Source: Pipra filicauda (lineage: Eukaryota; Chordata; Aves; Passeriformes; Pipridae). From it: a DNA stretch of 64,000 nucleotides. The notes under the pieces were generated by a model. The model made no database searches and had not been told where the DNA came from. It saw nothing but the letters and a program-made list of their open reading frames with translations. Of this stretch, positions 1-11,959 are shown piece after piece (within the stretch, counting starts at the first letter, position 1; the number at the start of each line of letters is the position of its first letter). The stretch is taken from NCBI RefSeq assembly GCF_003945595.2, contig NW_024104618.1:310001-374000 (forward strand), read 5' to 3'. The translations under genes were made by a program, and so were the position numbers.

Positions 1-522
1 GGGAGCAGCGTGTGTCGGATACATTGCCCGATGGCTACATTGGACTAAAATACTTTTTCTTATTGGCAGCGTTTCACTTGTGGGAGCGGAGCGGCTTCAC
101 TAACGCGGTGGCGGTACGTGCAACGGAAGGCACTGGTTTGGGCTCAAACAGCCACACAGTGGGGCCTTTGTTAACCACGTTCAGTTTCAGCATCGCGGCG
201 GCTCCTCCGGCGGAGCCGACGCCGAGCCCGCAGCCGCTGCCCGTGTCGGCGCTTTGCGCGGCGTGACCGGCGCTGCCGCGCGCTCGCGGGGCGGCACCTG
301 CGCTGCGCCCGCGGGCGGTGCCGGTCCCGTTATCCGGCCGTGCGGGGCGGGGGCCGCCCGTGGCCGCCCTGGCGGTACAGCGGCGAGTCCCGCCCGGCCC
401 GGCGGTGCCTCCCGGCCCTGCCCGCGCCCCCCGCGCCGCCCCCCGGCCCCCGCCCCGCGCCTGCGCGCCCGCGGCCGGGCGGCCAAGCGCCGCCGGCGCT
501 CCCAGCGTGCCGCGCGGCGCGC

Positions 523-582
523 ATGTGCGGCGGGGCGGGCGCTGCTAATTCCATTGTGGAGCGGACGCGGCGATATTTGTAA
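523..582 (+). other. possible uORF 1 in the ZNF281 leader (19 codons)
   Basis: The ATG at 523 lies within the NRF1-like motif and reads 19 codons to a TAA at 580-582. It belongs to the mRNA only if transcription starts upstream of 523, which the sequence does not show. Confidence 0.3.
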
Positions 583-653
583 CTGGCGGCGGCGGCGGGA
601 GCCGTGAGTGCAGCCGGGCCGGGGCCGCCGCGGGCGCGGGACGGGAGCCGGCG

Positions 654-701
654 ATGCGCCCGGGCGGCGGCTGCGGGGCCGCCGCGGGAGCCGCCCGCTG
701 A
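654..701 (+). other. possible uORF 2 in the ZNF281 leader (15 codons)
   Basis: The ATG at 654-656 has G at -3 and reads 15 Gly/Ala/Arg-rich codons to a TGA at 699-701. It ends 95 bases before the main ATG, so reinitiation is possible. It is out of frame with the main product. Confidence 0.35.
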
Positions 702-796
702 GCCAGCGCGGTCCGGCGGGCGGGCGGGCGGGTGCGGGCGGCGGGTCCCGCAGCCCCTCTGGGCCGCGCCTCCTCTCCGGCCCGCCTTCCCGGGGG

Positions 797-3421
797 ATGA
801 AACTCGGCAGCGGCTTCCTCGGCGGCGGCAAGAGGGCGGCGGCCATGGAGCCCACGTTCCCCCCCAGCATGGTGATGTTCAACCACCGCCTGCCCCCGGT
901 CACCAGCTTCGCCCGGGCGGCCGCTCCCCCCCCGCCGGCCCAGCACCCCCCGCAGTGCGTGTTACCTCCGGCCGCCGCCGCCGCTTCCTCCACGGCGGGC
1001 GAGCCCCCGGTGCCTCCGCCCCCGCAGGACGTGACTTTCAAGAAGGAGCCGGCGGGGGCTTTCCCCTCCGCGCCCTCCTCGCAGAGGAGCCCCTGGGGCT
1101 TTCTGCAGTCCCTGGTGAGCATCAAGCAAGAGAAGCCCAGCGAGCAGGAGGAGGAGGAGCAGCAGCCGCAGCACCATCACCACTACGGGGGGCTCTTCGG
1201 GGGAGCGGCGGAGGAGAGACCCCCTGGCCTGGGCGGTGGCAGCGGCGAAGGAGCCGGCCAGAGCGTGATCCAGGACCTCAGCCTTCTTCACCACCTGCAC
1301 CAGCATCCCCACCGAGACCTGCTGCTGACTGGCAGAGGTGAGGGCGCCCCAGGGAGCGCAGGTGAGCCAAAGCACGACGCCCAGGTCAAGAAGGCAAAGA
1401 GGCCAAAGCCAGAAACTCAGGGAATCAAAGCCAAGCGGAAGCCAAGCGCTTCATCCAAACCCCCCCTGGTGGGAGATGGGGAAGGTGCCGTTGCGTCCCC
1501 CAGCCAGAAACCTCACGTCTGCGAACACTGCAGTGCTGCCTTCAGGAGTTCCTATCACTTACGCAGGCACGTGCTCATCCACACCGGGGAGAGGCCTTTC
1601 CAGTGCAGCCAGTGCAGCATGGGCTTCATCCAGAAGTACTTACTGCAGAGACATGAGAAGATCCACAGTAGAGAGAAGCCTTTTGGGTGTGACCAGTGCA
1701 GTATGAAGTTCATCCAGAAGTACCACATGGAAAGACACAAGAGGACGCATAGTGGAGAAAAGCCATACAAATGTGACACTTGTCAGCAGTATTTTTCAAG
1801 GACTGATAGACTGTTGAAGCACAGAAGAACATGTGGTGAAGCCATAGGTAAAGCAGGGCCTGGAATGGAGCCTGGTTCATCAAACAACATGGGTAGCTTG
1901 GCTGCATTGTCTCAGGGAAATACAAGTTCCTCAAGGAGAAAAAGTAAAACAAAAAGTACATCCACTGAAAACAAAGGAAACAAGTGTAGCAGCAAAATAG
2001 CTGAATCTCAAGTTACAAGTAATGTGGCCATGCCAAGTTATGCAGTTGATATTCCTATTGTGTCTTCCAGTGGTGGTCTAGTTGGCACAGGCATAGAAGA
2101 ACTTCAGAAAAAGGTGCCAAAATTGGTCTTGAAAAAAGCAAGCAGAAAACAGGCAGACAAAAATTACCTTAATTTTGTATCACCACTGCCAGATATTTTG
2201 GGGCAAAAACCACTGTCTGGGAAACAGAGTGGCTCTCTGGGCCTAGTAGCCAATACCGGTGTAGAAACTATTGGCCTTCTCCAAAGTACAGGTGGTAAAC
2301 CGGGTCAAATAAGTAGCAATTACGATGATGCCATGCAGTTTTCCAAGAAAAGAAGATACTTACAAACTGCAAGCAGTAACAGTGCCTTTTCACTTAATGT
2401 TGGACACATGACTTCCCAGCAGTCTGTCATCCAGTCTCCAGGTGTTAGTGTTATGGATAACGAAGCTCCTTTATCTCTCATTGATTCAGCATCTTTAAAT
2501 AGTGAAATAAAGTCTTGCCACGACAAGTCTGGTATTCCTGATGAAGTCTTACAGAGCCTTTTGGACCAGTATTCTCACAAATCAGAAGGCCAGAAAGAAG
2601 ATCCTTTCAGTATAACTGAACAGCGTGTGGACTTGCACACCTCAGGAGAACATTCAGAGATGGTTCAGGAAGAAAACTTGAGCCCTAACTCTCAAACAGT
2701 TTCAAATGATAAGGCAAGCATGTTGCAAGAATACTCAAAATACCTCCAACAAGCCTTTGAAAGATCAACCAATAGCACTGGTTTTGCTTTTGGACCCAGT
2801 TTCCAGTTTGTTAGCTTGTCTTCGACTCTCCATAACCACACTCTGTTTCCAGACAAACAGATATACACTACATCTCCACTTGAGTGTGGCTTCAGCCAAT
2901 CTGTTACCTCAGTATTGCCAACTGCGTTGCCAAAACCTCCATTTGGGATGTTGCTTGGATCTCAGCCAGGCTTTTATTTGTCTGCTTTGGAGGCTCCGCA
3001 TCAACAGTTGACTCCTTCTCAAGAGCTGGATGATCTCATTGATCCGCAGAAAAACTTAGAGACTTCGTCTAACTACCAGTCAGCATCTCAGAAACTGACT
3101 GGCCAGAAGGAACAGAAAAACTTAGAATCCTCAACGACCTTTCAGATCCCATCTCAGGAGTTAACTAGCCAGATAGATCCTCAGAAGGACATAGAGCCTA
3201 GAGCAACCTACCAGATCGAGAACTTTGCACAAGCGTTTGGTTCTCAGTTTAAGTCGGGCAGCAGGGTGCCAATGACTTTTATCACTAACTCTAATGGAGA
3301 AGTGGACCATAGAGTAAGGACTTCAGTGTCAGATTTCTCAGGGTATACAAATATGATGTCTGATGTAAGTGAGCCATGTAGTACACGAGTAAAAACCCCA
3401 ACCAGCCAGAGTTACAGGTAA
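797..3421 (+). CDS. ZNF281: zinc finger protein 281 (ZBP-99), Krueppel-type transcription factor
   Basis: The ORF encodes 874 residues; human ZNF281, from memory, is 895 and has a longer Gly-rich N-terminus. The start at 797 gives MKLGSGF, the ZNF281 N-terminus, and separates it from its paralogue ZNF148. A second in-frame ATG at 845 (MEPTFPPSM) has a stronger Kozak context (GCCATGG). ZF1-3 are C2H2 with Cys/His at 242/245/258/262, 270/273/286/290 and 298/301/314/318. ZF4 is C2HC (326/329/342/346), typical of the ZNF148/ZNF281 pair. Two psi-K-x-E SUMOylation-type motifs are FKKE (81-84) and IKQE (109-112). A basic KKAKRPKPE stretch precedes the fingers. The long Ser/Gln-rich C-terminus holds an imperfect repeat (about 738-805) and ends SQSYR. 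Known role: nuclear factor binding G-rich boxes, linked to pluripotency, NuRD recruitment and EMT. The frame is intact and intronless. Confidence 0.97.
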   Translation: MKLGSGFLGGGKRAAAMEPTFPPSMVMFNHRLPPVTSFARAAAPPPPAQHPPQCVLPPAAAAASSTAGEPPVPPPPQDVTFKKEPAGAFPSAPSSQRSPWGFLQSLVSIKQEKPSEQEEEEQQPQHHHHYGGLFGGAAEERPPGLGGGSGEGAGQSVIQDLSLLHHLHQHPHRDLLLTGRGEGAPGSAGEPKHDAQVKKAKRPKPETQGIKAKRKPSASSKPPLVGDGEGAVASPSQKPHVCEHCSAAFRSSYHLRRHVLIHTGERPFQCSQCSMGFIQKYLLQRHEKIHSREKPFGCDQCSMKFIQKYHMERHKRTHSGEKPYKCDTCQQYFSRTDRLLKHRRTCGEAIGKAGPGMEPGSSNNMGSLAALSQGNTSSSRRKSKTKSTSTENKGNKCSSKIAESQVTSNVAMPSYAVDIPIVSSSGGLVGTGIEELQKKVPKLVLKKASRKQADKNYLNFVSPLPDILGQKPLSGKQSGSLGLVANTGVETIGLLQSTGGKPGQISSNYDDAMQFSKKRRYLQTASSNSAFSLNVGHMTSQQSVIQSPGVSVMDNEAPLSLIDSASLNSEIKSCHDKSGIPDEVLQSLLDQYSHKSEGQKEDPFSITEQRVDLHTSGEHSEMVQEENLSPNSQTVSNDKASMLQEYSKYLQQAFERSTNSTGFAFGPSFQFVSLSSTLHNHTLFPDKQIYTTSPLECGFSQSVTSVLPTALPKPPFGMLLGSQPGFYLSALEAPHQQLTPSQELDDLIDPQKNLETSSNYQSASQKLTGQKEQKNLESSTTFQIPSQELTSQIDPQKDIEPRATYQIENFAQAFGSQFKSGSRVPMTFITNSNGEVDHRVRTSVSDFSGYTNMMSDVSEPCSTRVKTPTSQSYR
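1520..1834 (+). other. ZNF281: four-zinc-finger DNA-binding domain of ZNF281
   Basis: This part encodes residues 242-346. Three C-x2-C-x12-H-x3-H fingers are joined by TGERPF, SREKPF and SGEKPY linkers. The fourth ends H-x3-C (H342, C346) instead of H-x3-H. Fingers 2 and 3 share the CSMxFIQKY core, suggesting internal duplication. Confidence 0.93.
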
Positions 3422-3478
3422 GGTCCTGACTGACTAGGCTGTGGGGTCTTCTTAATGTAATTTGTTTTACTTTGACAA

Positions 3479-3486
3479 CACTGCCA
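3479..3486 (+). promoter_or_regulatory. miR-34 family 8-mer seed match
   Basis: CACTGCCA is complementary to positions 2-8 of miR-34a plus an A opposite position 1. It lies 58 bases after the stop codon. Direct repression of ZNF281 by miR-34a through its 3' UTR is published for mammals, so this is a plausible conserved site. I recall that work, but not its exact site coordinates. Confidence 0.6.
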
Positions 3487-4434
3487 TTGGAATGTTTCTA
3501 CACGGTCCTATTAAGAATAATGTAACATGCCCTTTCAATGCAACTTTTCATATTTAGTTTATTTTGTTAGTGTGATTTTTTTTTTAGCTCTGTTTATTAT
3601 GGTTTTTAATCAAAAATCAATAGTTTAAAATAGTGTTTTTGTTCAAGTGACAATGTTTAGCAATCAAATTTACATTATGTAGATTGTCAGGGAATAGCCC
3701 AAAAGTTTTAAATGCAAAAAATTAACTTTTTTCCTAGGACTGAGGTTTATTCTAATTGCTTTACTCTCAGGAAAGTGTAATGAAGCATGGGAATTCTATG
3801 CACCGTTAGTGTATTGGAACTTCCAATTTACAGATGATGACAAATATATCTCAGCTTTTCGAGGAAGGGATCTATGACATTTCAAATTGCTGTCTTTTAT
3901 GTCGGCTGATCTGAAAGAATTTTGCTACCTAAATCTTGTTGTTTTTAAAGTACTCCTGTTCTTCCAGGTGACGCTCATTCCAGGCAGGTGGAGCAAATAC
4001 TCTTGGGTCTGTAGGATGAGCCCAGCACGGTAGCTTTAATCTGAACGGTAATGTCCCCAGAACTTCTGCATGAGACTGTAATTCCGTAAAGAGATTCTGT
4101 TGACACAAACCATGAGAACAAAGTGTGTGCATCTGGTTCATGTCATTAGAACCCCAACTTGAAACTACAGTCGTAATCCAGATAGGCTTTTGGGATACAT
4201 TATTTATTATACATGGTTCAAAAAAGTCCATCTCTTGCTCTTCCCCTTTTTCATGTTCTTTTAGTGTAAAAGGGTCCCTCTATTTTATTGTGTTCCTGGT
4301 TCCTCTGGACTTGGTCTTGGTGGTCCCCTCACCCTTTTCTTTCCCTTATTCCCTACTCGCTCTCTCACCCCAACTTAATAGCTAGCATTTAAAAAGATTT
4401 ACATTCCAGAAAGTGCATATCTTATGATGTGCTT

Positions 4435-4456
4435 TCTGATGTCTTAAGACATCAGA
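4435..4456. repeat. 22-bp perfect palindrome in the ZNF281 3' UTR
   Basis: Arms TCTGATGTC (4435-4443) and GACATCAGA (4448-4456) flank TTAA and are perfectly complementary. In RNA they would form a 9-bp stem with a UUAA tetraloop. Confidence 0.9.
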
Positions 4457-5094
4457 TGATGAACAATGAACACCCACATGTTTTAGAACTATGTCGAGGT
4501 TTCCATGTACAATAAGAAATAATATACTCCCAATTGTACATATTAAGGCCCTTATCCTGCATCAGGATCAGCTAACACGGACCCCTGTGCCCAGCTGGGT
4601 ACCAGTGGTGTCACTGAAGCTCTTTACAGAGAGAGGGGCTTGCAGCAGTTCATCATGGCAGGCTTTTAGGGCCTAAGGCTGCAATTCCATCAAAGGCTTC
4701 TGGTGATGACATCAACTACAAAAGTAGAACTTGAGTGGCTTGTTAATATCAACAGAACTTTTCTTTGGAATTATTGCCTTACTTTATGTATATTTTGTGG
4801 TACATTATTTATTATATGTGAATCCTGATTAATGCCTGTGGAGCCATGGAAACCTGCTAGAAATACTGGTGGCCATTCAAAGCTGCTGAAAGGCAGTGGC
4901 ACTGCTCTAAACCACTTGTTGCAAATGTATTTTTTAATTAGTTTTTTAATGTAATTTTGGTGATGTTTATGATGATGGTTTTTTATGTACTCTTGGTGAT
5001 GTTTCAGTCTTACGTACTTTTCTGTTGTCAGGAAGGTACCAGTGGTTGTTTGCAGTCTTATTGTGTAATCAGCCTATTACAGGCTTCCATGTAT

Positions 5095-5100
5095 AATAAA
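5095..5100 (+). terminator. ZNF281: main polyadenylation signal of ZNF281
   Basis: This canonical AATAAA lies 1.67 kb after the stop codon. A GT-rich stretch (about 5130-5150) follows, as expected of a downstream element. Confidence 0.7.
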
Positions 5101-5261
5101 GTTATTAACATTGTGCAAGTGTAAAACACTTCTGGTTATGAAAGTGGTGTATAATTAAAGGAATTGTTACAAAAATCCTGGGTAATTTCTCCTGTTGTCC
5201 CTCACCACTAAGGATTGAAACCTGAGCCCACTCGTGATCTCTTTTAGTAGTAAGTGTCTTT

Positions 5262-5276
5262 CCCCCCCCCCCCCCC
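5262..5276. repeat. C15 homopolymer
   Basis: Fifteen consecutive C on the plus strand, about 160 bases past the main poly(A) signal. Confidence 0.95.
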
Positions 5277-5554
5277 ACTAATCTAGAGTTTGTTCTCATA
5301 GAGTCCGTGTAACTCCATTAACTTTTTATTTATACTTGATTCTGTATTTCATGCTGTTTCAGTTTAAATAAGCAAACAACAACTGTTCTTTACTCACAGA
5401 ACCCAGCTGGTCATCGGGGATGGAATAGTCCGTAACCACTGTGTTGGCTTTTTGAGTACCTTTTCTTTTGTTTTACAGAGGTTATAATTTACGTTCTTTA
5501 TATTGTGTGTAGTAGAAGTTGCATATGTATTGTTCTGGCTGTTTGCTTTAACTT

Positions 5555-5560
5555 AATAAA
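5555..5560 (+). terminator. possible distal polyadenylation signal
   Basis: A second AATAAA, 460 bases beyond the first. Read-through would give a longer 3' UTR that includes the C15 tract. No proof of use. Confidence 0.35.
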
Positions 5561-8500
5561 ACCCATTATTCACAAAATCATTAAGGTATCACTTCTATTA
5601 TCCAGTCACACTTGAGAACCTATTAGGGAAACATTAGGAGATTAAATTTTGAAAAGGAATAATATAACTTACTGGCATGTTTTCAGCTTATTCTCTTCAG
5701 TTTCCTTTTGAGTCAGATAATCTGAATGTGCTATTTTAGAAACCAGGGCTCTGGTTTTCTCTCATACCTTTAGCTTAGCAAAACGGAACAAATTTCCTGA
5801 AGTTAAAATGTTCATACAGCCTCATCTTTTCAAATCTGTAGTTTTGGTTAAAAAATACCTAAATTGCATATTGTTAACTTCAAGACTTTTTATAATTGCT
5901 GGAAATTCAGAATGACACGTATGTAATATAATTTCATTCAAGGTAAAGATTGTAGAAGGTTCCCTTTCTGCTTTTTGGGGAGGGTTTTTGGTTGTTGTTC
6001 CTCTCCCCCCCCATGCGAACTTGTGCATTCTAAAATGCCCAGTAAAAATAGTACTGTAGCAAAATAGTTAAAAGCATTTTAGATTATCTGAAGATAGTTT
6101 GTGGATTTACTTAATCTGTATTTTTCTTCAACTTCGCATGTGAATTTGAATCAAGACAATGACAGATGAGAAAAATGCTAGGCATGCTGAAAAATGGCAA
6201 AAACTTTACAAGGTAAGTATGGAATAATGTCTAATATTCAGAACATTGCTAAGAATCATTTAAAAAAAATCTGATGGAGACAGTGGAATTTTGCACAGTT
6301 TAGCAGTCATTCAAAAATGTTTCTAAATAGAGCAAAACTAAATATTTTCCTACTTCAATATGGAGTTCAAATTTTTTTCTCTTTAAATAATGAAGGTTAA
6401 GGAAATGTTAAAATTGCATAGAAATCGGGCTATGGCTTTACCTGTTACATATTAGAAAACTATATAGTAAGAAGTAGTTAACCCACATGAACTAAAATGT
6501 TATTTGGGGATGTGGCAGTGAGAGATGGAAAGGGAAAGCAAAATGGCTCTTTATTTTAAGGTTTGTTTTTTGTTGTTTCTAAAGAAATTATAGGAGGGGA
6601 ATGATAACCTGGTTCCTACCACTAACAGGATTGCAAAGAAGAATTGATAATATGTGATGATAGAAAATTGTGCATAAACTGTTACACTTCTTCTTTCAGT
6701 AGCTCATGTTTTTGCTTTGAAACAAGTGCATTATGGTACCTTGAATTGTGAATGCATCTCTCTGTCCCAGGCCACTGAAAATGCATGTCTGACCCACCTG
6801 CAGCTGATATAGAAGAACTAAGTAATATTTGTCTTAGCTCCTGAATTACTTAAATTGGACACAGGCTTGTGGGTGAAATGTTAGAGTGACAAACAGAAAT
6901 GAAAGCAGGATGAAAAAAAAGTAAAAGCAGAATGGTGTGAAGGGTGGTTGCAGTTTCAGATTTATGGACTACTGATGAAGAAAAGCTGCCTAATGCCTCA
7001 TGGAGCCCTTGAGAAGATATTGGAATAATTCAGTGTATTCTATTAGTGGTTTTTGTTTTTTCAATTGTTTGGTCTTTCCCCCCCCCCAGTATTATATGCT
7101 TGATAACAGTGTAATTGTCTGAATGATGTTTTCGCTGTTTTTTCTCCCCACCAACTAGAAATCAGCCTTGTTCATGTCAAGTTGCTGTTGTGACTGTGGA
7201 AATGTTTGTTATACCCAAGAAGATACTTGTGACAATGTTTAAGTTACTAATTCCATGTTCTAGCATGTGTCCACGGGAATCAGGTCACTTTAAAATGAAA
7301 GATACTGTTTACAGCCCCTGCTGATTACCAGCTTTAAACATTTGAGCTGTAATTTTCCAGGCTCTGTCTGTCTCATGCTCTATGCACTATCTCTGGGAAA
7401 CTTCTGCAAAAATTGCTCACATATTTCCTAAAATTAGATTAAGGAAGAAAACTTTCTTGTTCCACTGGTGTTTTCATCCCTTGCTTCTTCAAAAACAAAT
7501 TAGAATCATCTCCCCACAAGCTAGGACTCTAGATTAGGTTGGTGGATATCCCCTGTTGAATCACTGTTCTTGAAACCTGATAATAATTAAAAGTTTTTGA
7601 AGATGCTTTTACATTCAGAGATTTGAAAGTTTGGCAGCTCTGTCTCCAGAGATGACCACTCCAGGATAACAGTCAGGCTGTTACAATCATTTAGTCTGTT
7701 AGTCCATGTGGCAGTCTTCAGTGTGTGTACATGGGTGCACGTGTTGCATATTCTCAGGTTGGAATCTGTTTTCTCGCTGCTTATATGAACTGTACTTCCT
7801 TTAATATTCTTCTCAAGTGATTTTTGTGCAATTTTTTTGTTTGTACAAAGACTTAGGAAAGTATGGTTTAGTATTGTACACAGCATTTGGAACACAGGGT
7901 ATATACCCTGCTTACCAAATGAGCAACTGTCATACACTTTGTTGTCTATGCTGTTAGAAACATATTTCTTGTGTAACTTTTTTCACTGGTAGTTAAACCC
8001 CAGGTTTACTTCAGTGTTGTTTGCTTTCTCACAGGTTAGAAAAGAAAACAAATATATTTTGCCATATCCATATACTGATATTCTAATATTATGGGGTTTA
8101 TAGACATACATTTACCTTTGGATACCCAGTTTCCTTTTGATACCTATGACCTGGAGGGATAGGTGCTGACATTTCATCTCTGTGACACGGACTGTAGTTG
8201 AGTTCCTTGGTATAAGATCTCTGGGTTACAACAGCAAGGTGGTGTTGCTTGGATAAAATTCTCTGTCATCGTGTCATCAGTCTGTTGTAATGTACATTCA
8301 GGGTGGAGTGAATTGAGGATTAAAGAGAAGATTTAGTTCTGGCTTTTTTTTAAACTTTCATAATATTTATAGTAATGCCAATTTTTGTATATAGCATACT
8401 ACTATATTTTCATATTAATTCTTCTCAGTATTTTGCTTTTAATAAATTTCCAATGGATTTGGTAATTTTAAACCTAAGGCTGTCCTAAGTGATGGTAGGA

Positions 8501-11500
8501 TGTTACACTAGAAAGCTGTCTGTCTACTTGGCAACCTGCTCCGAAATTTGATAAAATATTATACAACCAGACTCAAAATGAAGAAAGAATTAAGAACTAA
8601 TTTAAGAATGTATTTCTTTGATTATTTTAATATACTCTATCTTACCTTAAAATGTATTTTAAATAGCCTCTTATTTAGTGCTACAACTCTCAAAATGTTC
8701 TGTGAGGTAATGAGGCATATAATGGTCACTATGTAAGATCTGCAACAAGCATCAGATATTCTGTAGTAGCTCATGTGCCACCTTTGATGCTAAAACCTGC
8801 TTTATCTAAAACTAGGTTCTTACCATTCAGAATATTCCTGTGTCTTGTTCAGAAGGATCCCTTTCCTTTGTGCTATTGGCAAATGAGATTTGATTTTGAT
8901 TTTTTTTCTCAAAGGCCAAAAGACTGGTTGCTTTTTCATCTTACGATTTCTCCTTACAGTGTGTACTCCTCTGTGTGCTCATACTCTGTCCCCAGTGGAA
9001 AGGTCTTGACTGGGACATGATTGTTTATGTGGCTGGAAATTATGTCAGTGGTGGTAAGGATGGTTCAGTCTACCCAAACATTCTGAATACTACACTTGTT
9101 TTCTGATGGGGGGGAAAATGGCTCACAGGTGGAATGTTTTTGCATGCTGTTACATTCTGAGAGGAGTGGGAATAAAACCAGGCTGAGACCTGTTTAGAGT
9201 AGAATTTACAAAGAAATCCACGTGCAGCTTGTTGAGTGGCAGGGTTTAGAATCAATTTAATTTCCTTTCCGGTATTGAGGAAATATATAGATGTGTAATA
9301 AAATATATTGCATATTTTTCTGAGGTGCTTTAAATTCTGATGGGTAAAATATACCAGAGGAACTTCTTATCTCTTAAAAAAAATGATCTCTAGAATGAAA
9401 AATATGTTGTCTTGGAAGCTATTTGGTCATAATGGACAATGAGATTAATAAGGATTAGCTTCTTCAGCTGAGGAGGGCACTTATATTGTGTTAGCTCTCT
9501 GCTTGGAATTCGATCAGGTTGGTAGTAACACATTTACTTGTAGAAGCTCCTGGCCCTATCCTGTCTGAAGGGGCAGAAGGCAATCACACAGTCTTGGCAG
9601 AGAGAGCATGGCCTGCCTTTTACAGCTGGGCTGTGGCCAAGGGTTTGGAAGTGCGAGAGACAGTGCAGCAAGCTCCATGTCTCAGAACACCTAGGGTTTT
9701 TTGGAAGACCTGGCATTTCCAAGTATTGATTCACTATGTGAAAATGAAATGCAGAGATCTGTGCCAAAATTCTGCTATCTTGAGTTTGGCCAGAGGGCTG
9801 AATAACCCCGGTGTTATTCACTAGTAGTCAACAGAGATGTGTCACTAAAACTATTCAACCTGTTTAGCTTAAAGAATTTTATGAAAGCTAGGTCAGATGA
9901 TATCATGAACTAGGAGCATCAAACCCTGTAACTGAAGATGTACACTTGGTGTTCTTAGTGCAGTCTGTATGAAATCTGTATGAAATGTGTAGGTGGTTTA
10001 AAAGTTTACTTCCTGAGCATTCTTAATTAAAACTTCTTTCCAGGTTTGCTTCTCTAATAGTAATTTCATATTAGTCTGGAGATGCAAAAGTTAAACTAAT
10101 TACTCATCTTGAGATCTTGGAACTTGGATTTTTTTTTGAGAGCAGGTAATAATTTTTGTGCAGATACACTAAATTTGATTATTTATTTTGGAGCTGAGAG
10201 ACTTTAGAGTAAAAGTAGTTTCATAGTTTGTTTTATGTGGTTCGGGAAATCGTACTTCACACATGTTATCTTAAGAGCGGATGGCAAGGGGAATAAGACT
10301 GCTGAAATCATTAGTTTTTACAATTTTTAACACCATATTCTGATGCTTGCATGTTTTGTTCTTCTCACAATGAAGCTAAATTAAAATCTCTGAGAAAGAG
10401 GTCCCTCTAATATAGCATAATGAAGTCTTTAAATGGGTACAGTTGTAGGTCATCGTGAATAGGAATGCAGTGACCTTTGTCTTGACAATGAAGCTGACAC
10501 AAGCTTCTCAATGAGCTGTTCTTTTTTTTATTATTTCTCCGCCAGAAAGGACACAAATAAAACAGAGGATCCCCTTCTCCCATCAGTGAACAAAATCAAA
10601 AGACTAGAAAATGTATTGTAATTTGTCAGTTTGCAAAATCTAGAAATAACACAGACTTCTCTCTCAGTATAGATACTGCTACAGGAGTGATTTGTGGCAA
10701 GGAGTTGGGAAAAGAGGGAAAGTCTACTTGACCAGCCATATGACTAGTAAAGGGCCTTCTGGTTTCTTAAGATACTTTGTAATTGTCTGTTTTGATTTTG
10801 GGATCTACAGCAGTAAGGCATTCAAAATTACTTGTAGCTACTTATAGTTTGGAATCTAGAAAAATCAAAAATCTTTGTGTCATTGATTTTCCACTTACTT
10901 TTGCAGTACATTGCAGGCTTGCAATGCACTGAAATCTAGGAAGGCTTGAATTTCTTGGTGGCCTGTATAAAAAAGCAAAGCGTTTTGCAGAAAGCAGATA
11001 AATGTTGTGGCCGTTTCCTAGTGGGGAAACACTGTTGCTCTATCCAACTTCAGCAGAGGTTTTTGAATTGCAGTACTCAGCAATTTTCTTCAACTGTAGA
11101 GAATCATCTGTCATTCTTAGAGAATGGCATTACCTCTAGTTGAGGACTTTCTCAAGGTTTCAGCAATGTTGATCTGAATTGTGCTCTCTCTTGTAGAGGA
11201 GAGGCCTGTGTAGCAGAGCAAACTCTGAAGTGTGCAGTCAAGGTAATGAACGGAGATTGGTTTCTTTTTTAAGAAGTCATATATATAGAACTGATTCTTT
11301 GTGATCAAATAGTGATTTTATTTATTTTTAGCTAAGAACCTGACTACATGTTTCTTTGAAGAGCAGGTTGATGATGATGAATACTATTCCCATGAGGCCA
11401 CAGCCTGAGTGACTACCTGAAACAGGTATTTTTTTTGAGAGTGTCCCTCTCTGAGAATACGATTCATCAAAAGGAAAACAAGAAAGGAAAAGTTTAGAGT

Positions 11501-11959
11501 ATGCACATGTTATTTCAGAGCTATGTAAACTGGAAGAGTGAAACAGCAGTTACCACACAGTACACTGATACCACGTAAATGAATCTAGTGCACAGTGAGA
11601 AGTGACTAATAAGTGAAAATAAAAGGGTATGTGGAACAATGTGTTAATGGTTAGAAAGATTTAAGTTGTTCCTTTCTGTAAATGAGAAGACTTACTCATA
11701 AATCTTACTTTATAAGCTGGGACATGACTAATTTGATACCAGAGCCTTTTATTTTTGCAACTTCGTGTCAAATGTTCTGAGGGATGGAAAGTGGAAACAT
11801 TGATTTTCTTTTCCAGGGGAAAAAGTATGCCGAGGAGCGAGGTAAATTCTTAATGAATATTAAATGCTATGCAGTTTCTGCACATTCTAACTAACCAGTA
11901 ATTTCTACTTATTTATCTTAATGTGCTAATATAAAACAAAAACTACCATGCCTGGTGTT
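5561..11959. other. intergenic, no gene seen
   Basis: AT-rich unique sequence with only short chance frames. It contains C-runs at 6004-6012 and 7078-7087, an exon-like segment ending in a strong donor at 6213, and a short splice-bounded stretch at 11197-11242. No repeat family was recognised. Confidence 0.6.

Larger units (their letters stand above)
1..796 (+). promoter_or_regulatory. ZNF281: CpG-island promoter and 5' leader of ZNF281
   Basis: CpG density rises sharply from about 183 and stays high into the coding region to about 1300, the usual form of a housekeeping-type vertebrate promoter. Two inverted CCAAT boxes (ATTGG) lie at 39-43 and 62-66. An NRF1-like motif GCGCATGTGC lies at 519-528, followed by an SP1-type GC box at 529-540. 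No convincing TATA box is placed to fix a start site, so the transcription start is not defined. The leader may hold two short upstream ORFs (523-582 and 654-701). The frame of the main protein is open upstream from 608, after a TGA at 605-607, but has no ATG before 797. A GTGAGT donor-like string at 604-609 has no convincing acceptor before the coding start. Confidence 0.7.
3422..5120 (+). other. ZNF281: 3' UTR of ZNF281 (end approximate)
   Basis: AT-rich non-coding sequence from the TAA at 3419-3421 to just past the AATAAA at 5095-5100. The length of about 1.7 kb suits this gene, whose mRNA has a long 3' UTR. It contains an 8-mer miR-34 site, a 22-bp palindrome and several U-rich stretches. 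The cleavage point is inferred, not seen. Confidence 0.75.

Noticed and set aside
608..796. 63-codon upstream extension of the ZNF281 frame
   Set aside because: Open but without an ATG, and the known protein starts at MKLGSGF-type sequence; the in-frame TGA at 605-607 closes it.
187..1125. 312-codon minus-strand frame and several other frames across the ZNF281 CpG island
   Set aside because: They are Arg/Ala/Gly/Pro-rich shadows of GC-rich DNA antisense to the real gene, with no domain features.
11197..11242. 46-base segment between a good acceptor (CTCTCTCTTGTAG) and donor (CAAG|GTAATG)
   Set aside because: Too short, no link to other exons; kept as an example of how often splice-like pairs arise by chance.
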